Below, piece by piece: positions 25,801 through 35,399 of a DNA stretch of 64,000 nucleotides; position 1 is the first letter of the stretch, and every line of letters starts with the position of its first letter. The stretch is from Oxyruncus cristatus (lineage: Eukaryota; Chordata; Aves; Passeriformes; Cotingidae), in the NCBI GenBank assembly GCA_013399855.1, contig VXAY01005013.1:99261-163260 (forward strand), read 5' to 3'. A program made the position numbers and the translations under genes. The notes beneath the pieces are model-generated. The model had not been told where the DNA came from. It ran no database searches and saw nothing but the letters and a program-made list of their open reading frames with translations.

Positions 25801-28800
25801 TCCAAAACAAATGGAATTCAAACAGGCACAAGCTCTTGGCAGAGTCACAGCAGACACATCCCTAACGAGCTTCTCTTGGATTGCAGAAAAATAATCATCC
25901 CTTCAGCACCTTTGAGTTCTCAAAGCAGAAATGTGACAGATTAGGTCGGTCCAGGCACTGCTTTTACCACCAGAACAGTGCAAACCTGGAGGTGTCTGGC
26001 CCTAAACAGTCACCAAATGGCTGAGCTTCAGGCCACCCCAGCTGGGAGCTGAACAAAGTCTCTGCATGAACCCACCTTCAGTCCTCGCCTGGTTTGGAGG
26101 GCAGGCTTCCCACCATCCTGCAGGAACAAATCCCACCTCTTTGACTATCTTTAAAGTGTTCTGAGGAGAACAGGGATAAGAAAAGCCATTCCATTAGGGC
26201 TGACAGAAGAGCCCAGTGTGCCCTGGCAGCAGACAGCCAGGTGAGAGCTCCGGAGGGCAGGTCCAGTGAGAGGCCTGTCCCTGCCAGGCGCTCCCTCACC
26301 TGGGAACACCCCTTTCCCAGGAAAGGGGGCTCTGCCACCCACGGGTGTTCCTGGGAGGTGCCCACAGACACGGCAGTGCCAGCGAGCACGAGTCCAACAT
26401 CTTGAGAAGGCTTCAAGGAAGTGCTTCCAAGCTGAAAAAGCCAGACTTCATAGGACAGAGGTTCCAGGAGCTCTGCCAGCCAGGATGGACCTCCTCAGTA
26501 TGGGCCTTCTGAGCTTAAGGACTCCCACGAAATCTGGGACCCCATCAGGTATTCCTGATGGTGTTCAGGCCATTGGGATACTGCCCATCACTGGAAGACT
26601 GTTTACAGGACTGTCCTTAGTCCCCAGGATGTGTCCCTGACGGGCTCATCACACAGTCCCTGGATCCCAACCAGCCTGAAGGGAGCCACCCCAATTCCAG
26701 CGCTGGTACACGAAACCAGTTCTGGGATCTGTATCCTGGATATCCCATGTCACAGCATGGGCCTTTGACGTTCTAGTACTGATGTTAACTTTTCCATGGG
26801 TTAGAAATCCTATCTCCCACACTACCTGCTCTAACTGAGCAACCCAGCATTCCAAAAGAAACTCTTCTCTCCCCACACCTCCCAGTTCCAACCGCAATTC
26901 CCACCCTGCTGGAGGCCTGGCCTATATAGGTCAAGGCTGCTCGGGTTCATTGCTTTGTATATTACAGTTTAAAGAATGCTCTAAATTCAAGGTTTTTAAC
27001 TTTTTAATCTATGGGGAAAACTTCCTATAAACTCAGATTAACGACTGCTAATGCACTGAAGAAAAGAAACCAAAAACCTTCCTCCCACCATAAAAACAAA
27101 ATAGTGTGGCCTCTGTTTCTTTTCTGATAAGCGTCTTAAATACCAAACATTTAACTGCATAATAACATTCCCTGGCAGCCAGCAGCCTGCTTAGCAGATA
27201 CATAAAGCAGGTAAAAGGGGGAAAAGTTAATTTCTTGGCTGAATGATTCCATCGGTAGCTATAGGGCAAACTAGAAAGTCTTTTAGTAAAGTAGCAGTTG
27301 ATTCTTCTATCAATCTGCAGCACACACACTCTTCCAAGGAATGCATTAAATATGAAAATCATATCCCGTTATCATCTGTTCCCAGCTTTCAGCCCAGTAA
27401 GCTTCCCTTAATGAATGCTGTAGCCTGAGGGACGCGCTGCCGGCTCCTCGGAATAATGGAGAGATGCTCCCGTCCTGCCTATTCCGGCGCCGCCTGGCTG
27501 AGGGGCTTCCACACACAGTCACAAGTGACTACTCTTGCCAGCATGCTCCAAGTTATTACAAGATGTTTTCAGACATTTCATCTAAAAAGAGCTTTGCCAT
27601 TTTTAGTGGAGGAAACAGCTCTGGTCTTGAACTGTATCATTTATATGGAGATAGGAGGAGGGATTAGGAGCCTGCATTACTGCAGATATATGGCAGCAGA
27701 TATTTAAGTATTCCTTGTCAGTCTTTTTTGTCTGTTCCTTAGATACGCAATCTCCTTCGCCTTCTTCTGAGGAAAGGTCAAAACACACCAAATTACAAGC
27801 ACACCGCACGGATCCACCGCTGCGGTTCTGCAAACACCCCTCATTAGGAACATTCCCCCTCCGTCACCACCGCTTTCACACTACCCAGCACGGGAATTAC
27901 TAAACCCAACAACGCGTGCATAAACAATCAGTTCTGTTCTTTAGCTCCAGCTCTCTGGCTGCAATAATTGCAGTTTTTACCCAGGTGGTTCTCCTTCACT
28001 CGGGCACTAAGCACCGTTTTCACGCCGCACACGCCAGGACCGAGATCCCCCCGGAGAGGTTGCGCAGCACTGCCTGCCTCTCCACGCACAGCTCTGGAAT
28101 AAAGCCCGCTCCCCACTCCCCCCCGTTACCTGCTCGCTGGATCCTTCCTCCTTGTCACCTCCTGCTGACGAGCTGCCCTCTTGAAGGGATAACAGGCTTT
28201 TAATTTCCCTTCCATACCACGCCTAAATGGGAACAAATCCATCACACAAAACTGGAGGCCAAAATCCGCTCCCCACCCCCCCCAAACCAACAGGTATTAC
28301 TTTGCAAACTGTGCACCTTTAAATGTAAAGTCCTTGCAGCCTTTTTCACTCAACCTACATTTAAAAAGCCAGAGATCTCATTTTCTCCTCATTTCTTGCT
28401 CCCCTGACCAAACAGCGTGGCCTATACACAGTCTGCCGCAGGGCTTTCGTGCACATTTATTCATTTGCAGTTTAGAATCCTACAGAGGAGCAATAACTTG
28501 TTGACTCAAATTTACTGCATCCCCACCACCATTTATAACACTGAATTACTGCCGCCGTACCCAGACGGGGACTCAGCTGCTTTGGGACGAAACGAGCTTT
28601 AGAACGTGCTCTTCATGCACCACCCCACAACTGGTGAGCCCTTACAGGGAGAATCCAGGGCAGATGTTTCATGGGGCAGCCCAGCAGCACAGGCACCCTC
28701 TGTTTGCTCCTCCAGGCCTGGCTCTCCCCACTCCAGAGTTTAATTGAGCAGCGGTAACACGCTCGGAGCAGGACTCGGCACGGCACAGGCAGCACCCGCA

Positions 28801-31800
28801 ATTAATCCTGTTTGTTCCTAATTGCAAACCCCAACAAACATGTCAGAGCGGCCTGAAAGCACTTCAGCAGCTATTCTGCAGCAGGTAACAGGCATGAAAA
28901 CAAATCCTCAACACAATTAACTTCCCCAGCTCTGCCCTTCGCTCCAGTGGTGCGTTCAGTTCCCGGGAAAGAGGCTGCTCAGGAAACTGTAAACATGGAA
29001 TCTTAAGAAACAAAACCTCACCACGTGAGAATTAGAGACGCTCAGAAGAAACTCAAAGGTAACTCCTGAATTTTGCTGAAAGCTTAAGTGATTTTATTTG
29101 CACTCCTAAAAACTACTGACCAAACCGCAGACAAACGCGGGGAACAAAAGTGCACCTTTCACAAACAAAAGAAGTTTTGTGAGCTACAGCCACTTAATAA
29201 ATGAGCCCAGAGTTGTGATAAAGCACTCCTAAAGGGCATTCTCTATGGAAAAAAAAAAAAAAAAAGAAGAGAAAACAGTAATAATTTCTTTCTGTGTACT
29301 CCCACGATAGATTAAATGATTACATGCTCCATAACTCTTCTGCCTTTCATAACCAGCATGGAGGAGATGTCATTGGTTCAGCAGCTCGGAAAAATAGCTG
29401 TAACTTGGCAAAGATGAAATGGGTGGCACAGAAACATCAAAATGGAAGGACTGAACAAAAACCCCACGCGCAGATTGACCCCCGGCACGACGGGGACTCG
29501 CGCCAGGGTGTCAGAGTCACCACAACCTGCCACTGGTCAAACTGGTGTGCACTGGGGCTGCTCAGGAAAAAAAAAAAATGCTTGAAAAGAGCAGGGAAAA
29601 GCTGGGACCACGGCACACCCCTCCTCCTGCCCCGCTTCAGGTAACCACTGAAAATCAGAGGGAGGGGAATCACACCCTCTCCACAGACAGTCTGAGCTCT
29701 GGGTTCACCACAGCCAGGAAAAGATCCCAACAGGCACTGCCTGGGTTCCAGCTGTGTGAGGAACAACCACAGTTAAATGTTTCTGGAGGGTGCCACCGCT
29801 CACGTCCCTCCCAGACTGCGCCTCCCCAGAAACCCGGCTCCGTACACTGAGTGGCAAGAGCACAAAAACACCATTTCGTTTTTAAAAATCTGAAATCGCC
29901 ACCATACCGTACCACTTTGCAACGCCCCAAACTGTTTGTTGGGGAATGGCAAGACAAAACAACAACAACAACAACAATAATAATAATTTATAATTGTTTA
30001 TTATATCTGGTCAGACTGAACAGACTGCTACAGAAAGAAGTCAAGCCCTGAGGACTTTAAAATTATTAATAATTTTTATAATATATATAATTTATACTTA
30101 ATAGTTGTGATGATGATGATGATGATTATTATTATTTTATTATTATTATTTTAAAGTCCTCAGGGCTTGACTTCTTTCTGTAGTAGTCTGTTCAGTCTGA
30201 CCAGATCCCATCTGTTCTACAACCTGAAAGAGGGATCCTGATCAAGCACCAGGACACGCAGAAACCTCTTTACCAGTACAACAGCAGCAAACACCAATGA
30301 ACGGATCAAGTCTTATAGAAAGTTACTTCCATCTTCCGAATCATCTCCAAACCTGTGGTTTCCATGTGTGCCTCCAGCCGGAGGAATTCCCGGCGGTAGG
30401 ACCGGTTCCGCCGCAGAGCCAACTGCTGGCGCTCGGATATCGCTGCCAGGTGCTCCTGCAGCTTCAGGGACTGCACCTTCAGCCTGTGGGGAGAGAGAAA
30501 CTGTGCTTAGATGGCGTGGCAATAAAACAAAGGCATCTGCTGCAGTCACTTCTCCTCACGCAGTAGCACTGACAGGGCAGCTGCCCCCCAGGTCCCCAAA
30601 AACACGTTCTTCTGCATATATATATATGTGTGTGTGTGTGCTACTTCCCGGCAGTTCACACAGGGGATCTGGTGTTGAAAAGGGTAAATATATTAAAAAA
30701 CTCATGTACACGTGTTTTACATGGGTTATGTTCTTGTATCACACGGAATCAAAATGAAAAGTGCCCGGGGAGGAACGTGTTCTGGAAGTCCCACAAGCAG
30801 CCACACCAAGCCTGAGGTTTCACAGCTGCCTAAATCCATGGGGCCACCAAAAGAGGCACCGAAAATCCATCTAAACCAGTTCTCACCCACCTACAAACCA
30901 CATTCCCTTTCACATCCCCTTATCCGGTTCCAGGGCAGCCACGCAGCAGTCCTGCCAACACGGGGAAACGGGAGCCAGGGCCATCTTTTTAAAATAAAAT
31001 AACCTCCAAGGACATTTTAAATAGGCTTACAGGTATGGATCAGCCATTGTGTATTCCATCAGCTGCCTTTCTAATTCCAGCCTTCTGGCTTCACTGCAAG
31101 AAAACAAACAACACAGAGTAAGATAAAAATATTTCCCAGTTTCACAAGTGTCCAAAATGCCAGAACTGAAGCGTTTTGCAGAGCACAGCCCTTGGCGAGC
31201 AGAGAGCTCAGCTTTGCTGGGAGTTACACACTGATCTGCCAGCCCAGCTTAGCACAAAGCAGACACCTCAAAGCTTTCACTTCCCTCTTTGTTCCTCACT
31301 GGAACGGGGTTGCTGTAAAGGGAAAAGAGGCCTGAACATCCACACAGGACCCACCAAAGAACCAGGGACTCTGCCCAGCCACAGCTGCCATTTGGAGCCC
31401 CAGGAAGGGCTCTGAACCCCGAGATGGGCAGTTCTCGAGCTCCCCTCTCCCCTTCTTCCCCACACAATCCCACAGCAGACCCCTTTCCAGGCAGGAAATA
31501 CTTGGCTGGACTTGTTCCCAGGACAAGTCCCCAGAACCTCTCACAGGGACAGATCAACACATTAAAACACTTCCAAACCAGCCCAACCCTTCCCCAGCTC
31601 ACGGACTCCAGGTGCCAGCCAAGTATTTTATTGAACTTCAGATGCTGAACCACAGACACCTCACACTTAAAGCCATTCCAAAGGGAAGCTGTTTTGGGGA
31701 CCAGAGTAAAGCTGCTGATATTTAATTGCATCTAAGGAGGAGCAACCATCCCATGAACAAAAAATATAAAATAACCAAGAACTAAGGCAGATACTTCCAG

Positions 31801-34773
31801 CAGGTCCCACTACAAACCCTGCCACAAGCCAAGCCAAACCCCAAGTTCTTCTTAAAAAAATAGCATCTGGTTGTGAATAGGCAGAAAGGGTGTGGGAATG
31901 ATGGGGCACAGGCAGGAGATCACATCTCCATACATCTGGGCATGCTTCTCCACCGATTTGGGCTCTCCCTAGACAAAAACACACCTCCTCCCACTCTCCC
32001 TACACAGAGGAAAGGCAGGAGAATTCCTTCCTGCTGCTCCACCGGAGAGATCAAGGTGTCCATTTTACCCACCTGATCCTGCCACCACCTGGAAGAGGAT
32101 TAGGGTTTCATGTCATGCCTACAGTTTAAGGGCCACGCTCCACCTGGGATCTCATCCCTCCAATTTCCTCTTACACAACAGCCAGCCAGGCAAACACAGA
32201 TCTCAGCATCTTGTTTTTACACTTCTTGAAATCATTTTGCTGCCTCAGTGGAGAACACGGATATCCTGATGGAGGGAGAGGCCAGTGGGTGCAAACAGCC
32301 ATTGGCTCCCATCCTGCTTCTCACCCTCCCATCCCACAGGTGGCACATCACGTTCCTCAGCTCCCCAGTGTCTGTTCTCTCCCTGCCAGCCAGGTTTTTC
32401 AGCATCCTACTCATCTGTCGGCAGCAGCCATTCAAGCAGCACAGGAATCCACCAGGAAGGGCTCCTGGAGGGAAGATGCAGCCACACGAGCCCCCTCTGG
32501 GCATCAGTGTCCCTCCGGGTGCCCAGCCTGGCACTGGCACAGCCCGGGGGGTTCCACGCTCAGCTCTGCCCAGCACCCACCCAAACCCACCTGCAGGTTC
32601 CCCTGCCCAGGTTCTGGCACAGTTTCTTTGGTCAGTGAAGCCCAGGGATCGTTCTGGCCGCTCCACTGCACCATCACCTCCTTCTTGACGTGGGAAAACC
32701 CAAACTCCCTGCCTGGAAGTGTTACTTGTTCATGCAGTTCTGCATTAGGCCAAAATGGCATGGCCAGAAAACAACTCTTGCTTAAGTGGGCCAATACAGC
32801 CACTTCAGAGCTCTGCAGGGATCCAGGCAGCTCATTTTCAAACAACCCCGAGTCTTCTGTCTACAGAGAGAGTGTTAGTTTGGGATTTGGGAGCAGAACT
32901 CAATTCCCTGGCCAGCCACAAGCCCTCTCTAACCTCTGGCCTCCCCCAGGCATTGTTCTGCAGCAACTTTGACCCCTCACCTCCCACTTAAGCCAGCAGG
33001 ACTGTGGTGCCTCAGTCTTGCTGTGCTCCAGCTGCATATCCACAATGTGGGAGCAGCAGCACTCCAGTCACTGGTGAGATAAATCCATGGAAAAGTGCCC
33101 AGCCCGTGGGCACTGTGACCTTCCTGTGCAAGTGGGAAATGTCACTGTTACAGCTGGGTTTCCTGCACCAGTCTGACACCAAATGAGCACGCTGGGCACA
33201 GAGCTCTCCCACCTCAGCAGCCTGGAGCCTCAGCCAGCCCCGGGAGGGTGGGAGGGGGCATATGTGGCAGCTTCTTCCTCACGCAGCTGACACCAGCAGG
33301 TATTCCTGAATGGAACAGCCCTCTCTGTTTCCCACTCTGTGCTTAGGACACCTCAGCATTTGTGCACATTTCCTGCAAATCCTGGAGCACCTGAAGCACC
33401 CAAAGCACCTGAGGCACCCAGCCTGGCTGCCACAGCTGAGCCCAGTTACTCTAATTGCCCAGTTACTCAGGGAGTTAAGTACAGCACTTCACTGCATAAT
33501 TCATTTACTCCAAGCCCACACCACTCAAACCCTGCCCTCGTCACTGCAGCTGCCCAAGAGTAAGTGCTGAGTAATCAGCAGAGTAAGTGCTGAGCAACCC
33601 CAACAGGGTCAGGGGTGTGCTGAATGTGGGAGAGAAACTCCCTGCCCCAATTCCCTCGTTACCTCAGGCTCTTCAGGACTAACCCTTCACGATCCTGCAC
33701 ACCACAGGGATCCCACCCACCTGCCCAGTGACCTGAACACGCAGCACTTTTGCATTCACAGCGGGCAAAGTGCCAGCACTAGGAAGCGAAACACAGCAAA
33801 CAGACTCTGCAGTGTAATTTAAGGTCCAGTCACGGGTTTTGCACAAGCCTCGGGGCGGTCCAAGCACAACAGGGTCATTAGGGAAGCGATGCACAGCAGC
33901 CCTGTAGAAACACGAGCCAGCTGCGAGTTTGGATCCTCAGGGCCCGGGTGGTGTTAGAAATAACAGCAATGCCACCGTCCGAGCCCGAGCCCCAGCCCCA
34001 GCGCGTGGCGAGACAGAAAACCGCCAGTAAGGCAGGAGCGAAGCCGAGGGACCCCCGGGCAGAGCACGCCGTGTGCCCGCAGCAGCCGCCGGGCACTGCC
34101 GGAGCACGGCGGAGCTCCGAGGGGCTCTGAGCCCCCACCCCGCCGACAGGCGCCTTTCCCTGAACCCGCACCCCCGCAGCGCGCAGAAAACCTGTCAAGG
34201 CTCAGAGGCGAGAGAGGCACGGCAGGAGAACCTCTGCCCGAGCCCGCTCGGCACCGGGAGGCCGTGTGTCAGCGTCGCTTGCCGAAGTGAACCAGCGCGC
34301 TCCCGGAGGTGAGCGGAGCCTCGGCCGGGAGCCCCGGGTACCCCCGGGATGCCCCCGGGGGATGGGACGGCACCCGGCGCACCCGAGGCGCCCGATTCCC
34401 CTTCGCGGGTTCACCCGCGCTGGAAACGCAACGTTCAAACCCGCGCGGGGGCCGCTCACCTGTCGCGGAGGCTGCGGAGCCGGGGGTCCCGGGGGTCCCG
34501 GTGCGCGGCGGTGCCGGTGGGCCGGTCCCGGGGACGCCCGGTGGTGCCAGCGCGGGAGGTGCCCGGCGGTGCCGGGTGCCGGGGATGGCGGTCCTGCCGG
34601 TGGCCCCAGCGGTCCAGGGTGCGGGTGCTGGCGGTGCGCGAGGCCGGGCGGTGTTCCCGGTGCTCCCGCCGCTCCCGGTCCCGCCGTTCCCGGCCAGGTT
34701 CCGCCGGTGCCCACGTGCCGCTCCCGCCGTGCCCCGCGCGGGACCCCGGAAGTGCCGCCCCCGCGGTTGCCAT
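4714..34773 (-). CDS. KIZ: Kizuna-like centrosomal protein, 13-exon gene model
   Basis: Minus-strand exons in transcript order: 34773-34460, 31093-31031, 30483-30327, 28222-28130, 26117-26076, 24757-24433, 23963-23747, 19325-19190, 18516-18357, 17374-17309, 13334-13235, 6433-6390 and 4817-4714. The last exon could instead start at 4841. Every intron is GT-AG, every phase matches, and the total (1821 nt) is divisible by three, giving about 606 residues; human kizuna is about 673. Exons 1-4 give a coiled coil with LRDSEARRLELERQLMEY and RNRSYRREFLRLEAH. These align with my memory of human kizuna (LRDSEKKRLDLEKKLYEY; RNQEYLKRFERVQAH). The C-terminus is FWGESDD...ELEAALRP...DDFDDFYD. Kizuna is a PLK1 substrate that stabilises pericentriolar material at mitotic spindle poles and acts at the ciliary base; human mutations cause retinal dystrophy. 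The central part (exons 5-11) is Ser/Glu/Pro-rich and weakly conserved. The start codon is uncertain. A diverged KIZ paralogue cannot be excluded. Confidence 0.82.
4842..6389 (-). other. KIZ intron 12
   Basis: Mixed-composition intron with no repeat or exon-like segment recognised. Its 3' end holds the two alternative acceptors of exon 13. Confidence 0.6.
6390..6433 (-). CDS. KIZ: KIZ exon 12
   Basis: The acceptor is gaaatcttttacag and the donor CCAAAG|gtaaga. The 44 nt encode TETRKETVTAIKSK and run from phase 2 to phase 1. This is exactly the phase needed between exon 11 and the last exon. The basic helix leads directly into the FWGESDD C-terminal block. Confidence 0.82.
9000..9470. promoter_or_regulatory. 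AT-rich candidate element in intron 11
   Basis: AT-rich block with aaaaattaatattaag, cacgttaattgagg and ttcagtaattacac. No coding frame or repeat is visible. This is a weak candidate for a conserved element. Confidence 0.25.
10030..10375. promoter_or_regulatory. Candidate element left of intronic CpG island
   Basis: Contains gagtaattaagag, gatgaattag, an octamer-like atttgcat near 10108, cagattaatcg and cagattatttgg. It directly abuts the intronic GC island. Confidence 0.4.
10430..10645. promoter_or_regulatory. Intronic CpG-rich island
   Basis: A CpG-dense stretch of about 215 bp inside intron 11, far from the KIZ first exon. No exon of KIZ falls in it. It may be an enhancer-associated or alternative-promoter island. 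Confidence 0.45.
10690..11380. promoter_or_regulatory. Candidate conserved element right of intronic CpG island
   Basis: Long AT-rich segment with caataaacatcgg, ctttaataataaac, tgtttagccaatagg (a CCAAT-type core), cttaatactcatgtaaac and caattacttaatgaatcagg. There is no repeat signature and no frame. It is one of the most element-like stretches within the gene. Confidence 0.45.
13235..13334 (-). CDS. KIZ: KIZ exon 11, Ser-rich segment
   Basis: The acceptor is ttttgctgcgcag and the donor CTCCAG|gtaaag. The 100 nt run from phase 1 to phase 2. It encodes RDLADDSSKANDSREV followed by RSETSSSSDGIVLPFS. A serine cluster next to acidic residues would suit kinase phosphorylation, but no specific site is claimed. 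Confidence 0.8.
13335..17308 (-). other. KIZ intron 10
   Basis: Mixed composition, with an AT-rich stretch at 13660-14060 and another at 15035-15200 (caaatcagagacataatgat, cataaatgagac). An acceptor-like polypyrimidine tract at about 15980 leads only to an early stop, so no exon is called there. Confidence 0.6.
17309..17374 (-). CDS. KIZ: KIZ exon 10, acidic segment
   Basis: The acceptor is gttcacatccag and the donor ATTACAG|gtagaa. The 66 nt start and end in phase 1 and encode GVTSSCEDEGEEEGAVEKI then PIT. The acidic run resembles the Glu-rich stretch in the middle of human kizuna. Confidence 0.78.
17375..19189 (-). other. KIZ introns 8 and 9 (around exon 9)
   Basis: Apart from exon 9 (18357-18516) this holds no recognisable element. 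A pseudo-exon with good borders near 17708-17745 contains an in-frame stop and was not used. Confidence 0.5.
18357..18516 (-). CDS. KIZ: KIZ exon 9
   Basis: The acceptor is aatgccgcag and the donor AACCAG|gtaagg. The 160 nt run from phase 0 to phase 1. The 53 codons begin ALPVLREALPGEHGD and continue in Ser/Glu-rich sequence with AERTAWLTSTGEP at the end. No known domain is recognised. Confidence 0.76.
19190..19325 (-). CDS. KIZ: KIZ exon 8
   Basis: The acceptor is ttcttcctcag and the donor AGCCAG|gtgggc. It encodes DTDVLQSHLSHHSLF, then EQQRARAPEGAAEMSDSLL and ends EEVQDSQ in phase 0. The amphipathic first half is followed by an acidic stretch. Confidence 0.8.
19326..23746 (-). other. KIZ intron 7
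   Basis: A 4.4-kb intron with several A-runs (20058-20069, 20433-20445, 21815-21840). AT-rich segments lie at 20560-20700 and 21280-21330. No repeat family or additional exon is recognised. Confidence 0.55.
23747..23963 (-). CDS. KIZ: KIZ exon 7
   Basis: The acceptor is cattatcacag and the donor CACACAG|gtacag. The 217 nt run from phase 1 to phase 2. It starts GSKSVLSNWWTGTEESSAEL and continues with Pro/Ser/Glu-rich sequence. The phase match to exons 6 and 8 is exact. Confidence 0.76.
24433..24757 (-). CDS. KIZ: KIZ exon 6, central low-complexity region
   Basis: The acceptor is cttgtgtgtttcag and the donor GTTCCAG|gtatgg. The 325 nt run from phase 0 to phase 1. The 108 codons start VPQAAVGTE and are rich in Gly, Ala, Pro, Ser and Glu. 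No domain is visible and similarity to mammalian kizuna is weak. The call rests on splice sites, an open frame and phase agreement with exon 7. Confidence 0.75.
26076..26117 (-). CDS. KIZ: KIZ exon 5, 42-nt micro-exon
   Basis: The acceptor is tttgttcctgcag and the donor CTGAAG|gtgggt. It encodes 14 residues (DGGKPALQTRRGLK) in phase 0 at both ends. It is chosen because both splice sites are good and RRGL may correspond to the SRGL segment of human kizuna. Exon 4 could also join exon 6 directly because both are in phase 0, so this exon may be optional or wrong. Confidence 0.55.
26990..27430. promoter_or_regulatory. Candidate conserved element in KIZ intron 4
   Basis: AT-rich block with no repeat signature: taaataccaaacatttaact, ggaatgcattaaatatg, aaagttaatttcttgg and cttaatgaatgc. 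Composition resembles a conserved non-coding element. No conservation data are available. Confidence 0.35.
28130..28222 (-). CDS. KIZ: KIZ exon 4, end of coiled coil
   Basis: The acceptor is ttcccatttag and the donor GAGCAG|gtaacg. The 93 nt are in phase 0 at both ends and encode AWYGREIKSLLSLQ followed by a Ser/Gly/Glu-rich tail. Joined to exon 3, KME-AWYGREIKSLL aligns without gaps to human kizuna KLKLEYETQIKKML. Confidence 0.84.
29958..29990. repeat. (AAC)n/(AAT)n microsatellite
   Basis: About six aac units pass into about four aat units next to the left arm of the intron 3 inverted repeat. Confidence 0.85.
30005..30206. repeat. 58-bp near-perfect inverted repeat (stem-loop)
   Basis: Left arm 30005-30062 and right arm 30149-30206 are reverse complements with one mismatch (left gactgcta against right tagtagtc). 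The 86-bp spacer is AT-rich with a (gat)n/(att)n run. No target-site duplication or transposon terminus was recognised. In the KIZ pre-mRNA this would fold into a stable hairpin about 120 nt downstream of the exon 3 donor. Confidence 0.95.
30327..30483 (-). CDS. KIZ: KIZ exon 3, core of coiled coil
   Basis: The acceptor is ctccccacag and the donor GGAA|gtaact. The 157 nt encode 52 residues in heptad-like order: LKVQSLKLQEHL, then ISERQQLALRRNRSY, REFLRLEAHM and ending RKME in phase 0. The spacing of LK..LK..L, RN..Y and F.R..AH follows human kizuna. A long intronic stem-loop (30005-30206) begins about 120 nt after this donor. Confidence 0.88.
30615..30640. repeat. (TA)n(TG)n microsatellite
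   Basis: Alternating ta units change to tg units within KIZ intron 2, between exons 2 and 3. Confidence 0.9.
31031..31093 (-). CDS. KIZ: KIZ exon 2, start of coiled coil
   Basis: The acceptor is ttcttgcag and the donor CCT|gtaagc. The 63 nt start by completing a Ser codon and encode EARRLELERQLMEYTMADPY. They end with two bases of a Leu codon finished by exon 3. The pattern E-x-[RK]-R-L-x-L-E-x-x-L-x-E-Y matches the kizuna N-terminus. This short exon is the strongest single piece of homology in the gene. Confidence 0.88.
31094..34459 (-). other. KIZ intron 1
   Basis: A 3.4-kb first intron, GC-rich at its 5' end within the CpG island. Plus-strand open frames at 32211-32972 lack splice and homology support. 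No repeat family is recognised. Confidence 0.6.
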
Positions 34774-34800
34774 GGAGACGGGAGGGGCGTGGCCGTGGGG
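33945..34800 (-). promoter_or_regulatory. CpG island / KIZ promoter region
   Basis: A dense CpG block (gcg, ccgg, cgcg throughout) covers KIZ exon 1 and the start of intron 1. The upstream edge falls abruptly at about 34.8 kb into an AT-rich stretch with repeated tttaa and ttttatggcg elements (34801-34868). No clean TATA box was found, so this looks like a dispersed CpG-type promoter. The transcription start cannot be fixed from sequence alone. Confidence 0.7.
34460..34773 (-). CDS. KIZ: KIZ exon 1 (CpG-island exon, start uncertain)
   Basis: The exon ends in GACAG|gtgagc, a strong donor, in phase 2. The only in-frame ATG is at 34773 (MATAGAAL...), and its Kozak context is mediocre (+4 G but T at -3). 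It would give a 104-residue Arg/Pro-rich leader, whereas human kizuna has about 29 residues before the same point. Only the last residues (RSLRD, plus S from the junction) match kizuna. The donor and frame are well supported. The ATG is a best guess, and a separate upstream or alternative first exon is possible. Confidence 0.6.
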
Positions 34801-35399
34801 CGCTTTAAACCCTTCGGGGCGTGTTTAAGATTTTATGGCGGGTTTAAAGCTTTTATGGCGTTCTTTTAGGGCCTAGATGGTTTAAAACAGATCAGAGAGC
34901 GCTGCCAGAGCAGGGGGGCCGGCGCAGGTTCGGGGACTGTTGCGATGGAAAGCGCTCATTCCAAGTCTGTCAGTTCCCGGTGTCACATCCCGTTACCAGG
35001 ATCACCTGCGTCCTCACCTGTTGCTGCTCCCGGGGCTGTGGGGCCCAAACAAGCCTCCGGCCTGGTGCTGGAGGAGAGCTGGGGCGAGGCAGGCATCTGT
35101 GCCCCTGGAAAACGGGGAAATAGAGGCTTTGCAAAGCGCTAATTCCAAAAATACCTGGGATGCTCAACAGTTACAGTAACACGGCCCTGCTCTAGCAGCT
35201 GATTTCCCCAAGTTTATTGTATGCTGCATTTTTCACGAAAAAACCCTGATTCCTCATCCTCTGCAGTGCCATTGTGTCCCTCTGGTGATGTCACCTCACC
35301 AAAATCCATGTGGGAGAAGCCACAGACACACCTCCAGCCCCTACAACCCCCCCAGCGTTCCCATCTCCAGCCGGGAATGAAAACAAAAACCTCATCTTT

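Larger units (their letters stand above)
24758..28129 (-). other. KIZ introns 4 and 5 (around exon 5)
   Basis: Contains the 42-nt exon 5 and the AT-rich candidate element at 26990-27430. The rest is unique-looking sequence. A segment at 27690-27770 with an acceptor-like start was rejected because its phase does not fit. Confidence 0.5.
28223..30326 (-). other. KIZ intron 3
   Basis: Holds A-runs at 29249-29265, a trinucleotide microsatellite at 29958-29990 and the long stem-loop at 30005-30206. No other feature is supportable. Confidence 0.6.

Noticed and set aside
27690..27770. Exon-like minus segment (EGEGDCVSKEQTKK) in KIZ intron 4
   Set aside because: The acceptor is good but the open frame needs phase 1 while exon 4 ends in phase 0. 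No clear donor follows.
34202..34808. Long frames on both strands in the CpG island
   Set aside because: GC-rich sequence lacks stops by chance. Only the frame giving LRDS at the exon 1/2 junction is used.
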